A DNA stretch of 64,000 nucleotides from Ciona intestinalis. Its lineage: Eukaryota > Chordata > Ascidiacea > Phlebobranchia > Cionidae. Below are positions 20,001 to 28,380 of this stretch, in pieces. Position 1 is the first letter of the stretch, and each line of letters opens with the position of its first letter. The notes under the pieces are model-generated. The model made no database searches. It had not been told where the DNA came from and was given only the letters and a program-made list of their open reading frames with translations. The position numbers and the translations under genes are program-made. The stretch covers positions 1,871,171 through 1,935,170 of the forward strand of contig NC_020168.2 in NCBI RefSeq assembly GCF_000224145.3, written 5' to 3'.

Positions 20001-22925
20001 TTAAGAATCTACAGATGAATCAGAACTTCCTGATATTAGTTGAGGAATTATCTGCTTAGTGCAGGGGTTCTTGAACTTTTTTTAACACACCCCCCAATGA
20101 AGATCCCAACAATACTCGCGCTCTCCTTTTTGTTAAATTATCACAGAGGTGTTCAATTAATTTTTAACATGATCCACCACAGCCAAACCTGACAACATAG
20201 TGACTTACTACACACAGTGAAAAAGGCATTATCGCTGTCAAAATAAAATAGCGGCTCAAGTAACGTTTGTGTTGTAGTTTAGCCCTATATTGTGCATAAG
20301 AACAGGCTTAAACGTTTGCGTTTTTATTTAACTTTTAGTCTTTTACATGGGTCCTGTTTCAGCCTTCATGTGTGTCCTATATTAGCCTTTTAAAACCACT
20401 GTTATAACACGTGTAACACTTGTTTTATGGTTTTTCACCCCCCTATCTTTTTAGGCGTACACTTTTTAGGTGTACACACAGTTTAGGAACCACTTGCTTA
20501 GTGTATCTAGTTCAGAGTTTAACATCACCAGCTTTTCAGTTTTGCTTCCACACTTAATTCCACATCCAACCTACTGCTTTAACATGAAATGTATCATATG
20601 TGTAGTTTCTCTAATAAAAGTTTGGTTGTTTTTTTTGTGTTTTAGTTGGCAAGTCGGGAAGCTGAGAGGAAATTAGACGAAGCAACTCGGGAAATCAGTC
20701 AACTACGGATGGAGTAAGTTGTTATGTGATTAATTAAAACTTTAATTGTTGACATTGGTTGTAAACAGGTTATCTGAAAACCAACAATGTTTGCGCGACC
20801 TTGAAGAACGGGAACCTCCGTTTTTATTTCGACCAAGACCTCTACCCCCACCTAGTGGTAAATGTTATAATGTCTAACTTAATGTAGAAAAAATATTAAA
20901 TGTCAAATTTTTTCACCAGGTCGACCTGCTGCTTTGCTTCGTAATGGACCAAACCAAAGTTATGATAGGTCGTCACCTCAACCCGTACGAGGTATGCGAA
21001 GAGATACAAGTCCTACCGGAAGTCTTCAAGAGGAGTTTCGACCACACAGACCACCAAGCAATCATAGCATGCAGGATCGAAGACCCCCATCCCGTGGATC
21101 AATGCACGATTTACATCGACCACCTTCGATGTTTGATGGAAGAATGCCACCTCCACATTTACATGAACAATTTGGTCCGCCACCGATGAGAGATGGTCCG
21201 CCACCGATGAGAGATGGTCCGCCCCCAATGAGGGATGGTCCGCCACCGATGAGAGATGGTCCGCCCCCGATGAGGGATGGTCCGCCCCCGATGAGGAATG
21301 GTCCGCCCCCGATGAGAGATGGTCCGCCCCCGATGAGAGATGGTCCGCCACCGATGAGAGATGGTCCGCCCCCGATGAGGGATGGTCCGCCACTAATGAG
21401 AGATGGTCCGCCCCCGATGAGGGATGGTCCGCCACCGATGAGGGATGGTCCGCCCCCAATGAGAGATGGTCCGCCACCGATAAGGGATGGTCCGCCCCCA
21501 ATGAGAGATGGTCCGCCTCCGATGAGGGATGGTCCGCCCCCAATGAGAGATGGTCCGCCACCGATGAGGGATGGTCCTGGTTTTGGTCCTTCAAAAGGGA
21601 TGGTATCTCAACTTCCATTACAAAGACGAGCAGGTAAAGATAGTGTTAAGGTTTATATACCTGTAATAAGGTTATTTACATTCATATAGGTTCAAGGAAT
21701 GAAGGGCCAATCATGACCTCATCACCTTATGCCGATCATCACATGGTAAGCAGTAAATATCTTTAACTTCTCTTCTATGCAACTAATTATTCTGCACCCC
21801 TCTAGGTTCCTGCACGAGGCCCCCCTTCTGCCACCTTCCTCCATGCAAATGTACCTCCTAGCAACAGTGCACCATCTTTACCCCCACCTAGTGATAGTAT
21901 AGCAACAAATGCAAATCCTTATCGTCGGTAAACCTTTAATATTATACCGCATACCTGTGTTGTNNNNNNNNNNNNNNNNNNNNNNNNNNNNNNNNNNNNN
22001 NNNNNNNNNNNNNTCAAGTTTTTTCACCAGGTCGACCTGCTGCTTTGCTTCGTAATGGACCAAACCAAAGTTATGATAGGTCGTCACCTCAACCCGGACG
22101 AGGTATGCGAAGAGATACAAGTCCTACCGGAAGTCTTCAAGAGGAGTTTCGACCACACAGACCACCAAGCAATCATAGCATGCAGGATCGAAGACCCCCA
22201 TCCCGTGGATCAATGCACGATTTACATCGACCACCTTCGATGTTTGATGGAAGAATGCCACCTCCACATTTACATGAACAATTTGGTCCGCCACCGATGA
22301 GAGATGGTCCGCCACCGATGAGAGATGGTCCGCCACCGATGAGGGATGGTCCGCCACCGATGAGGGATGGTCCGCCACCGATGAGGGATGGTCCGCCACA
22401 GATGAGAGATGGTCTGCCACAGATGAGAGATGGTCTGCCACAGATGAGAGATGGTCCGCCCCCGATGAGAGATGGTCCGCCCCCGATGAGAGATGGTCCG
22501 CCCCCGATGAGAGATGGTCCGCCCCCGATGAGGGATGGTCCGCCCCCGATGAGGGATGGTCCGCCCCCGATGAGGGATGGTCCTCCAAAAGGGATGGGAT
22601 CTCAACTTCCATTACAAAGACGAGCAGGTAAAGATAGTGTTAAGGCTTATATACCTGTAATAAGGTTATTTACATTCATATAGGTTCAAGGAATGAAGGG
22701 CCAATCATGACCTCATCACCTTATGCCGATCATCACATGGTAAGCAGTAAATATCTTTAACTTCTCTTCTATGCAACTAATTATTCTGCACCCCTCTAGG
22801 TTCCTGCACGAGGCCCCCCTTCTGCCACCTTTCTCCATGCAAATGTACCTCCTAGCAACAGTGCACCATCTTTACCCCCACCTAGTGATAGTATAGCAAC
22901 AAATGCAAATCCTTATCGTCGGTAA
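2030..22925 (+). CDS. MIA3: MIA3/TANGO1 (transport and Golgi organisation 1), long form, 24 coding exons
   Basis: TANGO1 is an ER-exit-site membrane receptor that loads bulky cargo such as collagens into COPII carriers. Exons: 2030-2132, 2333-2466, 2731-2826, 4862-4912, 5239-5458, 5535-11621, 12484-12654, 12928-13281, 13356-13423, 13519-13635, 16769-17014, 17120-17197, 17251-17361, 17440-17580, 17640-17828, 18516-18584, 18651-18777, 18833-18971, 19760-19958, 20646-20713, 20769-20857, 20920-21633, 21690-21745, 21806-21931 (stop). The last three recur at 22031-22925. The ATG at 2030 opens a signal peptide (MKYMCFFLLLVCINEVTG). Exons 2-3 give the MIA-type SH3 (LWVGQVMGSERIGFFPRAFV). Exon 6 holds an acidic 16-residue repeat tract and luminal coiled coil. 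Exon 11 has the membrane segment (GISWPTILLTTAVGFLFLW), followed by cytosolic coiled coil (QYEKKAHANW) and a proline-rich tail. The donor of exon 9 (ACG|gttggt) is weak, chosen to keep phase. Indels in the repeat tract break strict translation near 9407. Vertebrate MIA2 is the paralogue. Confidence 0.9.
3119..3993. mobile_element. TTAA-flanked inverted-repeat element, piggyBac-like MITE
   Basis: The element lies in MIA3 intron 3 and is flanked by TTAA at 3115-3118 and 3994-3997. Its ends are imperfect inverted repeats: CTCCTTAGGAACGAG on the left, CTCGTCCCCAAAGGG on the right. A TTAA target is typical of piggyBac-type transposition. There is no transposase. The left part recurs at 18066-18490 in the same gene. 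Family assignment is inferred from the TTAA and the ends only. Confidence 0.6.
4426..4475. repeat. AT-rich inverted repeat (hairpin)
   Basis: In MIA3 intron 3, 'aaaaatgta..gtatatat' is followed by 'atatatactacattttt', giving inverted arms of about 17 bp with a 4-base insertion in the left arm. No function is known. Confidence 0.5.
6452..9720 (+). repeat. 48-bp coding minisatellite in MIA3 exon 6, about 68 units
   Basis: The unit encodes AETPEHQPEDSAGGDN (16 residues) in the frame that joins both flanks. Variants include AEIPEHQSEDGAGGDN and EKPEHQPEDSAVSDEA. Because 48 is a multiple of 3, frames stay open through the array: a second plus frame reads KHQNTNLKIVLVVIMQ and all three minus frames lack stops over long stretches. 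Single-unit indels shift frame near 6520 (-1), 7358 (+1), 8272 (-1), 8413 (-1), 8999 (+1), 9382 (-2) and 9607 (-1). There is a 50-N gap at 8288-8337. The product is an acidic, presumably disordered luminal linker. Confidence 0.92.
8288..8337. other. assembly gap (50 N) inside the minisatellite
   Basis: Exactly 50 N, the same size as the other two gaps, so it is a placeholder rather than a measured distance. The true copy number of the 48-bp repeat is unknown. Confidence 0.99.
12703..12910. repeat. composite direct and inverted repeats in a MIA3 intron
   Basis: A 45-bp perfect direct repeat lies at 12703-12747 and 12793-12837. A 19-bp perfect inverted repeat (cttgttacaatgtttaact) lies at 12748-12766 and 12892-12910, the second arm 17 bp before the acceptor of the exon at 12928. 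This looks like a mobile-element remnant, including 'aacgtttcgtctgcc' and 'gacttcatcaggg'. Confidence 0.75.
13636..15107 (+). other. MIA3 intron and candidate internal promoter region
   Basis: No coding exon was recognised here. The sequence runs up to the alternative first exon at 15108, so it is the place where a promoter for a short MIA3 form would lie. No TATA box or other defined promoter element could be assigned with confidence. Confidence 0.35.
15108..15191 (+). CDS. MIA3: alternative first coding exon of MIA3 (short TANGO1 form)
   Basis: An 84-nt exon begins at ATG and ends at a strong donor (gtaagtgac). It encodes 28 residues starting MDSVHQHTEGLSIALQ and ends in phase 0, exactly the phase needed to join the membrane exon at 16769 (WLSLLPPEYQDD). 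The product would lack signal peptide, SH3 and lumen but keep the membrane hairpin, coiled coils and proline-rich tail, as in vertebrate TANGO1-short and cTAGE5/MIA2. From memory, the human short isoform also begins Met-Asp-Ser-Val; this needs checking. The exon occurs again at 16015-16098 because of the overlapping contigs. No transcript evidence is available here. Confidence 0.65.
15353..15886. mobile_element. MITE with 17-bp terminal inverted repeats, haplotype copy 1
   Basis: TATAGTCAAGTGGGGTA at 15353-15369 is matched by its exact reverse complement at 15870-15886. TA dinucleotides adjoin both ends, which would suit a Tc1/mariner-type target. There is no coding capacity. Confidence 0.7.
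15918..15967. other. assembly gap (50 N) between overlapping contigs
   Basis: The sequence before the gap (about 15059-15917) repeats after it (about 15968-16718) with small differences. The two contigs therefore overlap and the gap is artificial. Confidence 0.97.
15968..16718 (+). repeat. second haplotype copy of 15061-15917
   Basis: This is nearly identical to 15061-15917, including the alternative first exon (16015-16098) and the MITE (16260-16687, one end mismatch). It lacks about 110 bp present in copy 1 within the MITE. The gap at the junction and the matching ends indicate unmerged alleles rather than a genomic duplication. Confidence 0.85.
18066..18490 (+). mobile_element. truncated copy of the TTAA-flanked element
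   Basis: Similarity to 3119-3640 starts directly after TTAA (18062-18065) and runs in the same orientation: 'ctccttagggacgagtaatg', then 'cacaaaaatgttcat', then 'atcatagcatttaaa'. It fades just before the acceptor of the MIA3 exon at 18516. The right inverted repeat is missing. Confidence 0.7.
20062..20495. mobile_element. non-autonomous hAT (Charlie-like) element with 8-bp target duplication
   Basis: The ends are CAGGGGTTCTTGAACT and AGTTTAGGAACCACTT, imperfect inverted repeats of the CAGTGGTTC type. The direct repeat GCTTAGTG lies at 20054-20061 and 20496-20503. The element sits in the MIA3 intron between exons 19760-19958 and 20646-20713. No ORF is present. Confidence 0.8.
21174..21572 (+). 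repeat. 21-bp coding repeat, 19 GPPPMRD heptads (copy 1)
   Basis: Nineteen tandem 21-bp units encode GPPPMRD, with single changes to GPPPMRN, GPPLMRD and GPPPIRD. They make up most of the MIA3 proline-rich domain. In vertebrate TANGO1, PPP motifs in this domain bind the COPII coat protein Sec23, so each unit is a candidate Sec23 contact. Confidence 0.9.
21964..22013. other. assembly gap (50 N) between overlapping contigs
   Basis: The block before the gap (about 20910-21963) recurs after it (22014 to about 22958). The last three MIA3 exons therefore appear twice, separated only by a placeholder gap. Confidence 0.97.
22014..22925 (+). repeat. MIA3: second haplotype copy of the last three MIA3 exons
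   Basis: Exons 22031-22627, 22684-22739 and 22800-22925 repeat 20920-21633, 21690-21745 and 21806-21931 with the same splice sites and stop. The heptad array at 22285-22578 has 14 units against 19 in copy 1 and includes GPPQMRD and GLPQMRD variants. Copy 1 already ends in a stop codon, so these should not be annotated as extra exons. Confidence 0.85.
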
Positions 22926-23226
22926 ACCTTTAATATTATACTGCATACCCGTGTTGTTTAAACTGGACAAAATTTTGTACACTGACAGTTTGTAGCAGTA
23001 GATACCATATGCCCATGTATTACCCACATACATAGATAAGTCATGGAACTGCGGAAATATTCCTGAAGCAACTGGTGTGCTACTTGAATTGAAAAGTATT
23101 TTGTGCAATAAGAATCTAGATATAGTTTGGTGTTTTGTGCAGTAGGTTTTACGTATATATAGCCAATAGTGCTGGGTTAAGTTGGTGTCAATTGTATTTA
23201 TCACCAGTCTTTGCGAACATTAGTTG

Positions 23227-23232
23227 AATAAA
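23227..23232 (+). terminator. MIA3 polyadenylation signal
   Basis: AATAAA lies about 300 bp after the MIA3 stop of copy 2. It is the first clear plus-strand signal and lies only 30 bp before the minus-strand signal of AIDA. Confidence 0.55.
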
Positions 23233-23261
23233 CCAGTTTTTGAGTAACAGCAAATATACAA

Positions 23262-23267
23262 TTTATT
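23262..23267 (-). terminator. AIDA polyadenylation signal
   Basis: TTTATT on the plus strand reads AATAAA on the minus strand, about 100 bp beyond the AIDA stop at 23367-23369. The two convergent genes thus end almost on top of each other. Confidence 0.5.
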
Positions 23268-23366
23268 ACAAATTTTATTTATCTAATATATGAAATAGTA
23301 AAAAGTTACTGCATCAAATGCAATTAGTAAAATAAGTGCAGTGTTACACAGTTTAAATTCAAATTG

Positions 23367-26285
23367 CTACAGTTGTTTCGTAATTGTTAGAACCAAGTGC
23401 AGATAGAGAGGTTTCGAAGTTAGTAAATTAAGTTTTTTCTTCCGGAAATCTGTTGGCTTCCTGTATCTAAAATACAGAAACTTGTAATGTTTTAAATCAT
23501 TACATTGTTCAATACATACAGTTCAATGACACAAGGTCCAGGTTTTAATTCATCAAGTTCCATGAATGAGAAACACTTTGAACTTGTACTTCTCCTCTTA
23601 TGTTTGTAATGAAAGAGTTCAAAAAATATGGCAGATCCTAAATAAGGTACATGTTTGTAATAAAATAGTTCAAAAAATATGGACAAAATTCGAATTATAT
23701 GAGGTAGATAGGACATGGCATTTGATTTACCTTTTGACAGGATTTCTAATGGAACTTGTATATGAACATCGACACCAAACATCAAGTAATTTTCAACTCG
23801 CTCTGATGCAACTGGTGTGTTTTGCTGCTTGCATAAATCAACAGCTGCAGCATCTGATTTTGAAATATATCCAACATATTTTAAAGAAATCCACTACAGT
23901 ATTAGCAGTTTTTGTCAATTTCTTTATATAGTTACCTTTGCAAGATACTGTAAAATAGGGATCAATTAAAGTGGTTGCATCTTTTAACCCAATTTTTAGA
24001 ATCCGAACCAATATTAGACTTTGACCAGAAGCAGCGTTTAGTTTCGGTAGTAATGAATTGTCTGTACATAAAAGTCATTTTGTTTTGACTTATTATTTGA
24101 AGTGGTTTTAAACCTGTTATGAAAAAAACAACACATTTTGTATTGAAGAAATCTGCCAGGCCATATCCACTTTCTGAAATTGTTTTGGCCGAGTCACTGA
24201 AATATTTAGATTGGGATATGAATTATAAATGTACAATAATTTAAAAATGTGGTTCTGTAGAAAGTCTATAACAATGTGGATGAGAAACACTGATTTAAAA
24301 CTCACATGATTCCCTGTTTTGAAATATGTCGTCTTCATTATCTGATGGTGGTGTGTTTGAAGCACTTGTTTGTCTGTTAAATAAATTGTAATGTTGATTT
24401 ATAGATGGAAATTTTGTAAAACGATTGTTGAAGTGCTTATTATTTTGCATATTTGACAAGAACAAAAAGGTAAATGCTGTTTTAATTTCATATCCTGATT
24501 TTTAAATTAACATCTTACTTTTGTTTTTCCACTTTAGCTGTAACTGCCACTGGTACATCCTTAACTGAAACACTTGTTAAACTTTGGAGAACTGAAAACA
24601 AGATTAACACTAAGGTTGGTGATGATGGTGGTTATGTAGTGGATATTTAATCAACAATTAAATGAGGAAGTATCATCAGAAAGCTTGTAACATCATTTGC
24701 ATACTTAAATACTTTTTCCCCATACTAACAATTAAACTGTTTGTTAAATACAACACTACAGACCTGGTATCAGCTTTTTTAAGTCTTCAAGTTTAATGTC
24801 TTCAGAAGAGTTGGCAGAATTCAAATTTATTGATCTTGTTTCAAGACAAGTGGCGATTTTTAACAAAACTCTCTGCAACAAAGTTTTATATAGAATAAAA
24901 GGATTGTTCAAAATTCAGTTATTTATTATCACTGGCTGTGCAACCTCATAGGGTATAGTGTGGGTGTACTAGATCAAACACTGTGTCTGCTTAAGAGTTA
25001 CCACATTTTTTTTCTGTATGGCTGACAACATTTGCGAACTGTGTTGATTGTTAACTATTAACTTCTCCAGTACCACAATGGCACCAACTTCGAAGCTCAT
25101 CATATACCTTGCTTACTATTCGAACTATCTGTGTATGTGTCCTTGGGCAAGACAAATATTTCTCCAACCTAGTGCCAGTGGTCACAAAACGAGTTGCCCA
25201 AAATAACAGTCATACAGAGAAAAAACACCAAGTTGTAAATGTGGTACTTTGCTGCCCAGATGAGGATAAATTAGAATACTATGTGAAGTTGTGAACTACC
25301 TAATTACTGAGTCTATTGTAGGATGTTCAATCTTTGTTTACTTTAAATGATTTATGTAAACAAAGTCGTATGATATATTGGTAAATTACCTTTTTGTTGT
25401 CATCAGCACAATCAGTGGAAACAGCACTCATTCTGAGCAGTTTAGCCAGTCTATAAAAAATAAAATTTATACATTATTACTACTTGTTAGTTTGAATTTC
25501 TGTAAAATGTCAAAAAAAATAAAGCTTGACCTCATGGGTAATACTAAAGCAGGTGATCCATAAAAATTTGGTCTCAAAATGTTCTTAAGGTCTCACTGAT
25601 ACCGCTGTGTAATCATTTTGAAAACAAATTTAAGCAAAACTAACTTTGAGAAAGTACTGCAACACCTTATTTTCCAAGAAAGCAATCCTGAATTCAACAT
25701 AGGTTAGATTATTACATCATAAGTCGCTATGAAGCGTATTACAATGCCGCCATATTTCCTTGAACCAACATTGGTTAACTAAGAACCACTGGGATATATT
25801 ACCATTGTTGGATCTCAATAATTTGCATACAATTTGTTAAATCTTAATAGTTACTTTCATGAATTACCACTAGCATTGTCCCACTAAAACCATCTCTACA
25901 AAGCCAGGACGAAAACAGCTAAACCAGTTTAATGGCAATCTTTGGTACTTGTGAAGAGTTTAATGCTATCTTACAGATTGGAAATTTGATAGACGTTGGG
26001 ATTCCTCACTAAACCAAGTGCAAAATACTAATAGTAACAAAGCATGTTTTCACACATTTTTGTCTGGCGCCTGCCACTTAACGACAATTGTTCCAACTTA
26101 GAGGGGGCATGCCTAAATTGTCAAACCATTTTACTGCTCACCAGCTGGTAATTAATTTAAAATAAAACAGCAAACAACCTGATATATTCTTTAGAAGCTT
26201 CAACCAGTTGACCCCATGAATCAAAATCTGTTGACTTCTTTAAAGCTGCACTCCATTTTTCCACAGATTTTTCAAACGAAGTCAT
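23367..26285 (-). CDS. AIDA: AIDA (axin interactor, dorsalisation-associated protein), complete
   Basis: AIDA binds Axin and in vertebrates restrains Axin-dependent JNK signalling in dorsoventral patterning. Nine exons, in transcript order: 26285-26179, 25450-25390, 24872-24764, 24591-24519, 24373-24306, 24061-23936, 23853-23731, 23637-23520, 23466-23367. They total 885 nt, or 294 residues; from memory human AIDA is about 306. The N-terminal helical region shows FDSWGQLVEASKEYI, KIATCLETRS and IKLEDLKKLIP. The C-terminal C2-like domain shows LKIGLKDATTLIDPYFTVS, NTPVASERVENY, KCFSFMELDELKPGPCVIEL and KPTDFRKKKLNLLTSKPLYL. All phases agree. The start is the first ATG, giving MTSFEKSVEKW. It is convergent with MIA3 and divergent from the ADAMTS gene. 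Confidence 0.93.
25085..25240 (+). repeat. SINE-like fragment in an AIDA intron
   Basis: 'tgtgtccttgggcaagaca', 'ccaacctagtgccagtgg' and 'agttgcccaaa' match the SINE at 1-285 and 63424-63735 in diverged form. Confidence 0.45.
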
Positions 26286-26630
26286 TTTTGTAGTCTTGAT
26301 TGAACGTATTATACGTTACCACGAAATCACCAACTAATAGCGTTACTTTGACCAGCTGATTGTGTGGTAACAAGGTTAATCCAATTTATAGTATACTGAA
26401 CCAGTAAAAAGATTTTGTTCTGGGAAGAAAAGTTGTTCCACGCACCAATTTTTGTTTCTAAAAAAATGTTTGGAGATGTGAAATGTCCCTAACGAACATC
26501 ATGTTTCTCTATAAATTTGTCGGTGATTGATACAAATTTTATAGGGACATAAAATGTCGGCAACAATCTTCAAGCGAGATAGTAGGGATCTAATAAAAGG
26601 GCCCAAGAAACATTTCAACATGGAAAGTTA
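26286..26630. other. AIDA upstream region, no gene seen
   Basis: No exon or repeat was recognised. It should contain the AIDA promoter and 5' untranslated region. Confidence 0.4.
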
Positions 26631-28380
26631 CTATAGTAGAATGGGGTAAGACGGGACCCGTAAGCATATTTTAAATAACAAAATATCCAGTAGGGTGGGG
26701 GAATACGGTACTCGGCGCATTCAATGATAGACGATAAAATGTTACAGCAACATTCGACAGTATTCTCACCGCTCACGGTCCAACCAAAGAGATTAAAACC
26801 ATGGTTTTAATCTCTTTGGTCCAACAAAGTGCCCGTTTGGCAAAGAAACTAGCACAGACGGTTAATTTTCATATGTTAACTAAACGTTGCAGAAAACTAT
26901 TCATATAAAAACATTTAATTGTTTATCCCGTCTTTCCCCGCATTGTATTTTTGTAGGTATCCATTGCAAAACTCCGAAACGTTTGCTTTTAATTCAAGTA
27001 TTTATAGCACAGAGATAATTTAAATATAACATAGTAATATATATTTATTGTATCCTGTAACTTTTGTCTACCTACCAAATTAACCGACTGTTCTAGTTTC
27101 TTTGCCACATCAATTTAATATATACAATTTTAAAATGATATATTTGTGCTGTTAAACCAAATTGAACCCTGGCCCTTTTCTCATGATTATGTCTCATTTT
27201 TTCCCATATATATTAAAACTAGCTTTATAAGACAAAATCAAATCAAGAAATATTTAATTTTATTTATAAATATGTAAAGCTAGTTTAATCGTTTACACTC
27301 GCAAACTACATAATTTCATTGGCGCTTTATTGATTAAGCGAGCATTCAAAATCACCTTACTATTTCGTATTTTTTACCTGCTGCAGTTTAAAAATACTAT
27401 TTCTATTAGACATATTTTTGAACAGAAAGTAAAAAATGCAAAAAAATAAAATAAAAAAGTGTCCCATCTTCCCCAACATACCATATCTCATATTTTACAA
27501 AACTAAAACTTATTTGTATGAGACAAAATCCAACTGTACGGTATATTTCAGCCTGTTTTATTGAACTTCAACACGGGATTTATGATTCAAACTCGCATAC
27601 ACTACACAACTTCGTAAGCTTTAGTATAGTAGGGTAGGGAGTAGATGGGACACCTTTTTAATCTATTTTCTCCTCCAACTTGGTAGTAAACAAACATTCA
27701 ACGATTTTTTATAAAACTGTATCTTCACGGCTCCCATCAGATCGTTGTTAATTGTTTAAAACACGATCAGGATATTTGGTTATTATTTTAAATAAAAATC
27801 TTAGTTTTGGGCCTCTTTGAATAATTTTTGTAGTCGTTTAACACTGAATTTTATTGAAAAAAAAAGAAGGCAGAATATCCTTTTGGTATCCCATTCTTTT
27901 AAAATGGAAACAAAGGAGCTGAAACCTGTGGTCTATTGAATTCATGTGGGACTGCGGTAAAGTTTTAGTGAAACCAGAACCTTTGAAACGTGGAACATCG
28001 TTGTGATGTTGTTTCACAAAAGACGCTGACACGACCGCATTATCCAAACACGCTACTGTGCGGTCACCGTGTGTAGCAATTCACGATATGCAACAAGAAA
28101 TGGATAAAACAATCCTTACATTCATAAAAAAACACCATATGCGTTAACAACATAAAAGAAAATGTTTATATTTGTTTGCTGTTTACAACAATTTGTTTTA
28201 AAGTTTTATCCCATCTAACAGATTTATTCCAGGCAAACGAAATGTTGGTATATAGTGGAGTGGAAGAATATAAAACTGTACCCTAACGACATGGACTGTT
28301 GTCCTAATTGTTTAAAACACGCTTAGAGTTGGATATTATGTGCTAAAGGTGTCCCATCTTACCCCGCAGTTCTGCTTAAT
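26631..28380. mobile_element. cluster of nested inverted-repeat elements (MITE family 'gtgtcccatcttcccc')
   Basis: Several left ends ('tagtagggtagggagtaga' at about 27627, 'atagtagaatggggtaaga' at about 26634) and right ends ('cccgtctttccccgcattg' at about 26927, 'gtgtcccatcttccccaa' at about 27460, 'gtgtcccatcttaccccgc' at about 28350) are interleaved. Internal similarity such as 'aattgtttaaaacacg' links them. This looks like repeated insertion of one family into itself. Exact element borders are uncertain. Confidence 0.55.
26783..26820. repeat. 38-bp perfect palindrome
   Basis: The sequence equals its own reverse complement over 38 bp with no spacer, centred on CCATGG. The arms read 'accaaagagattaaaacc'. 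It lies inside the inverted-repeat element cluster. Confidence 0.95.

Noticed and set aside
21013..22612. Minus-strand ORFs of 201, 162 and 111 codons
   Set aside because: Antisense readings of the 21-bp GPPPMRD repeat; compositionally simple and with no independent support.
22031..22925. Extra MIA3 exons or a tandem duplicated gene end
   Set aside because: Copy 1 already carries the stop codon and the copies meet at a 50-N gap; a haplotype duplication explains this better.
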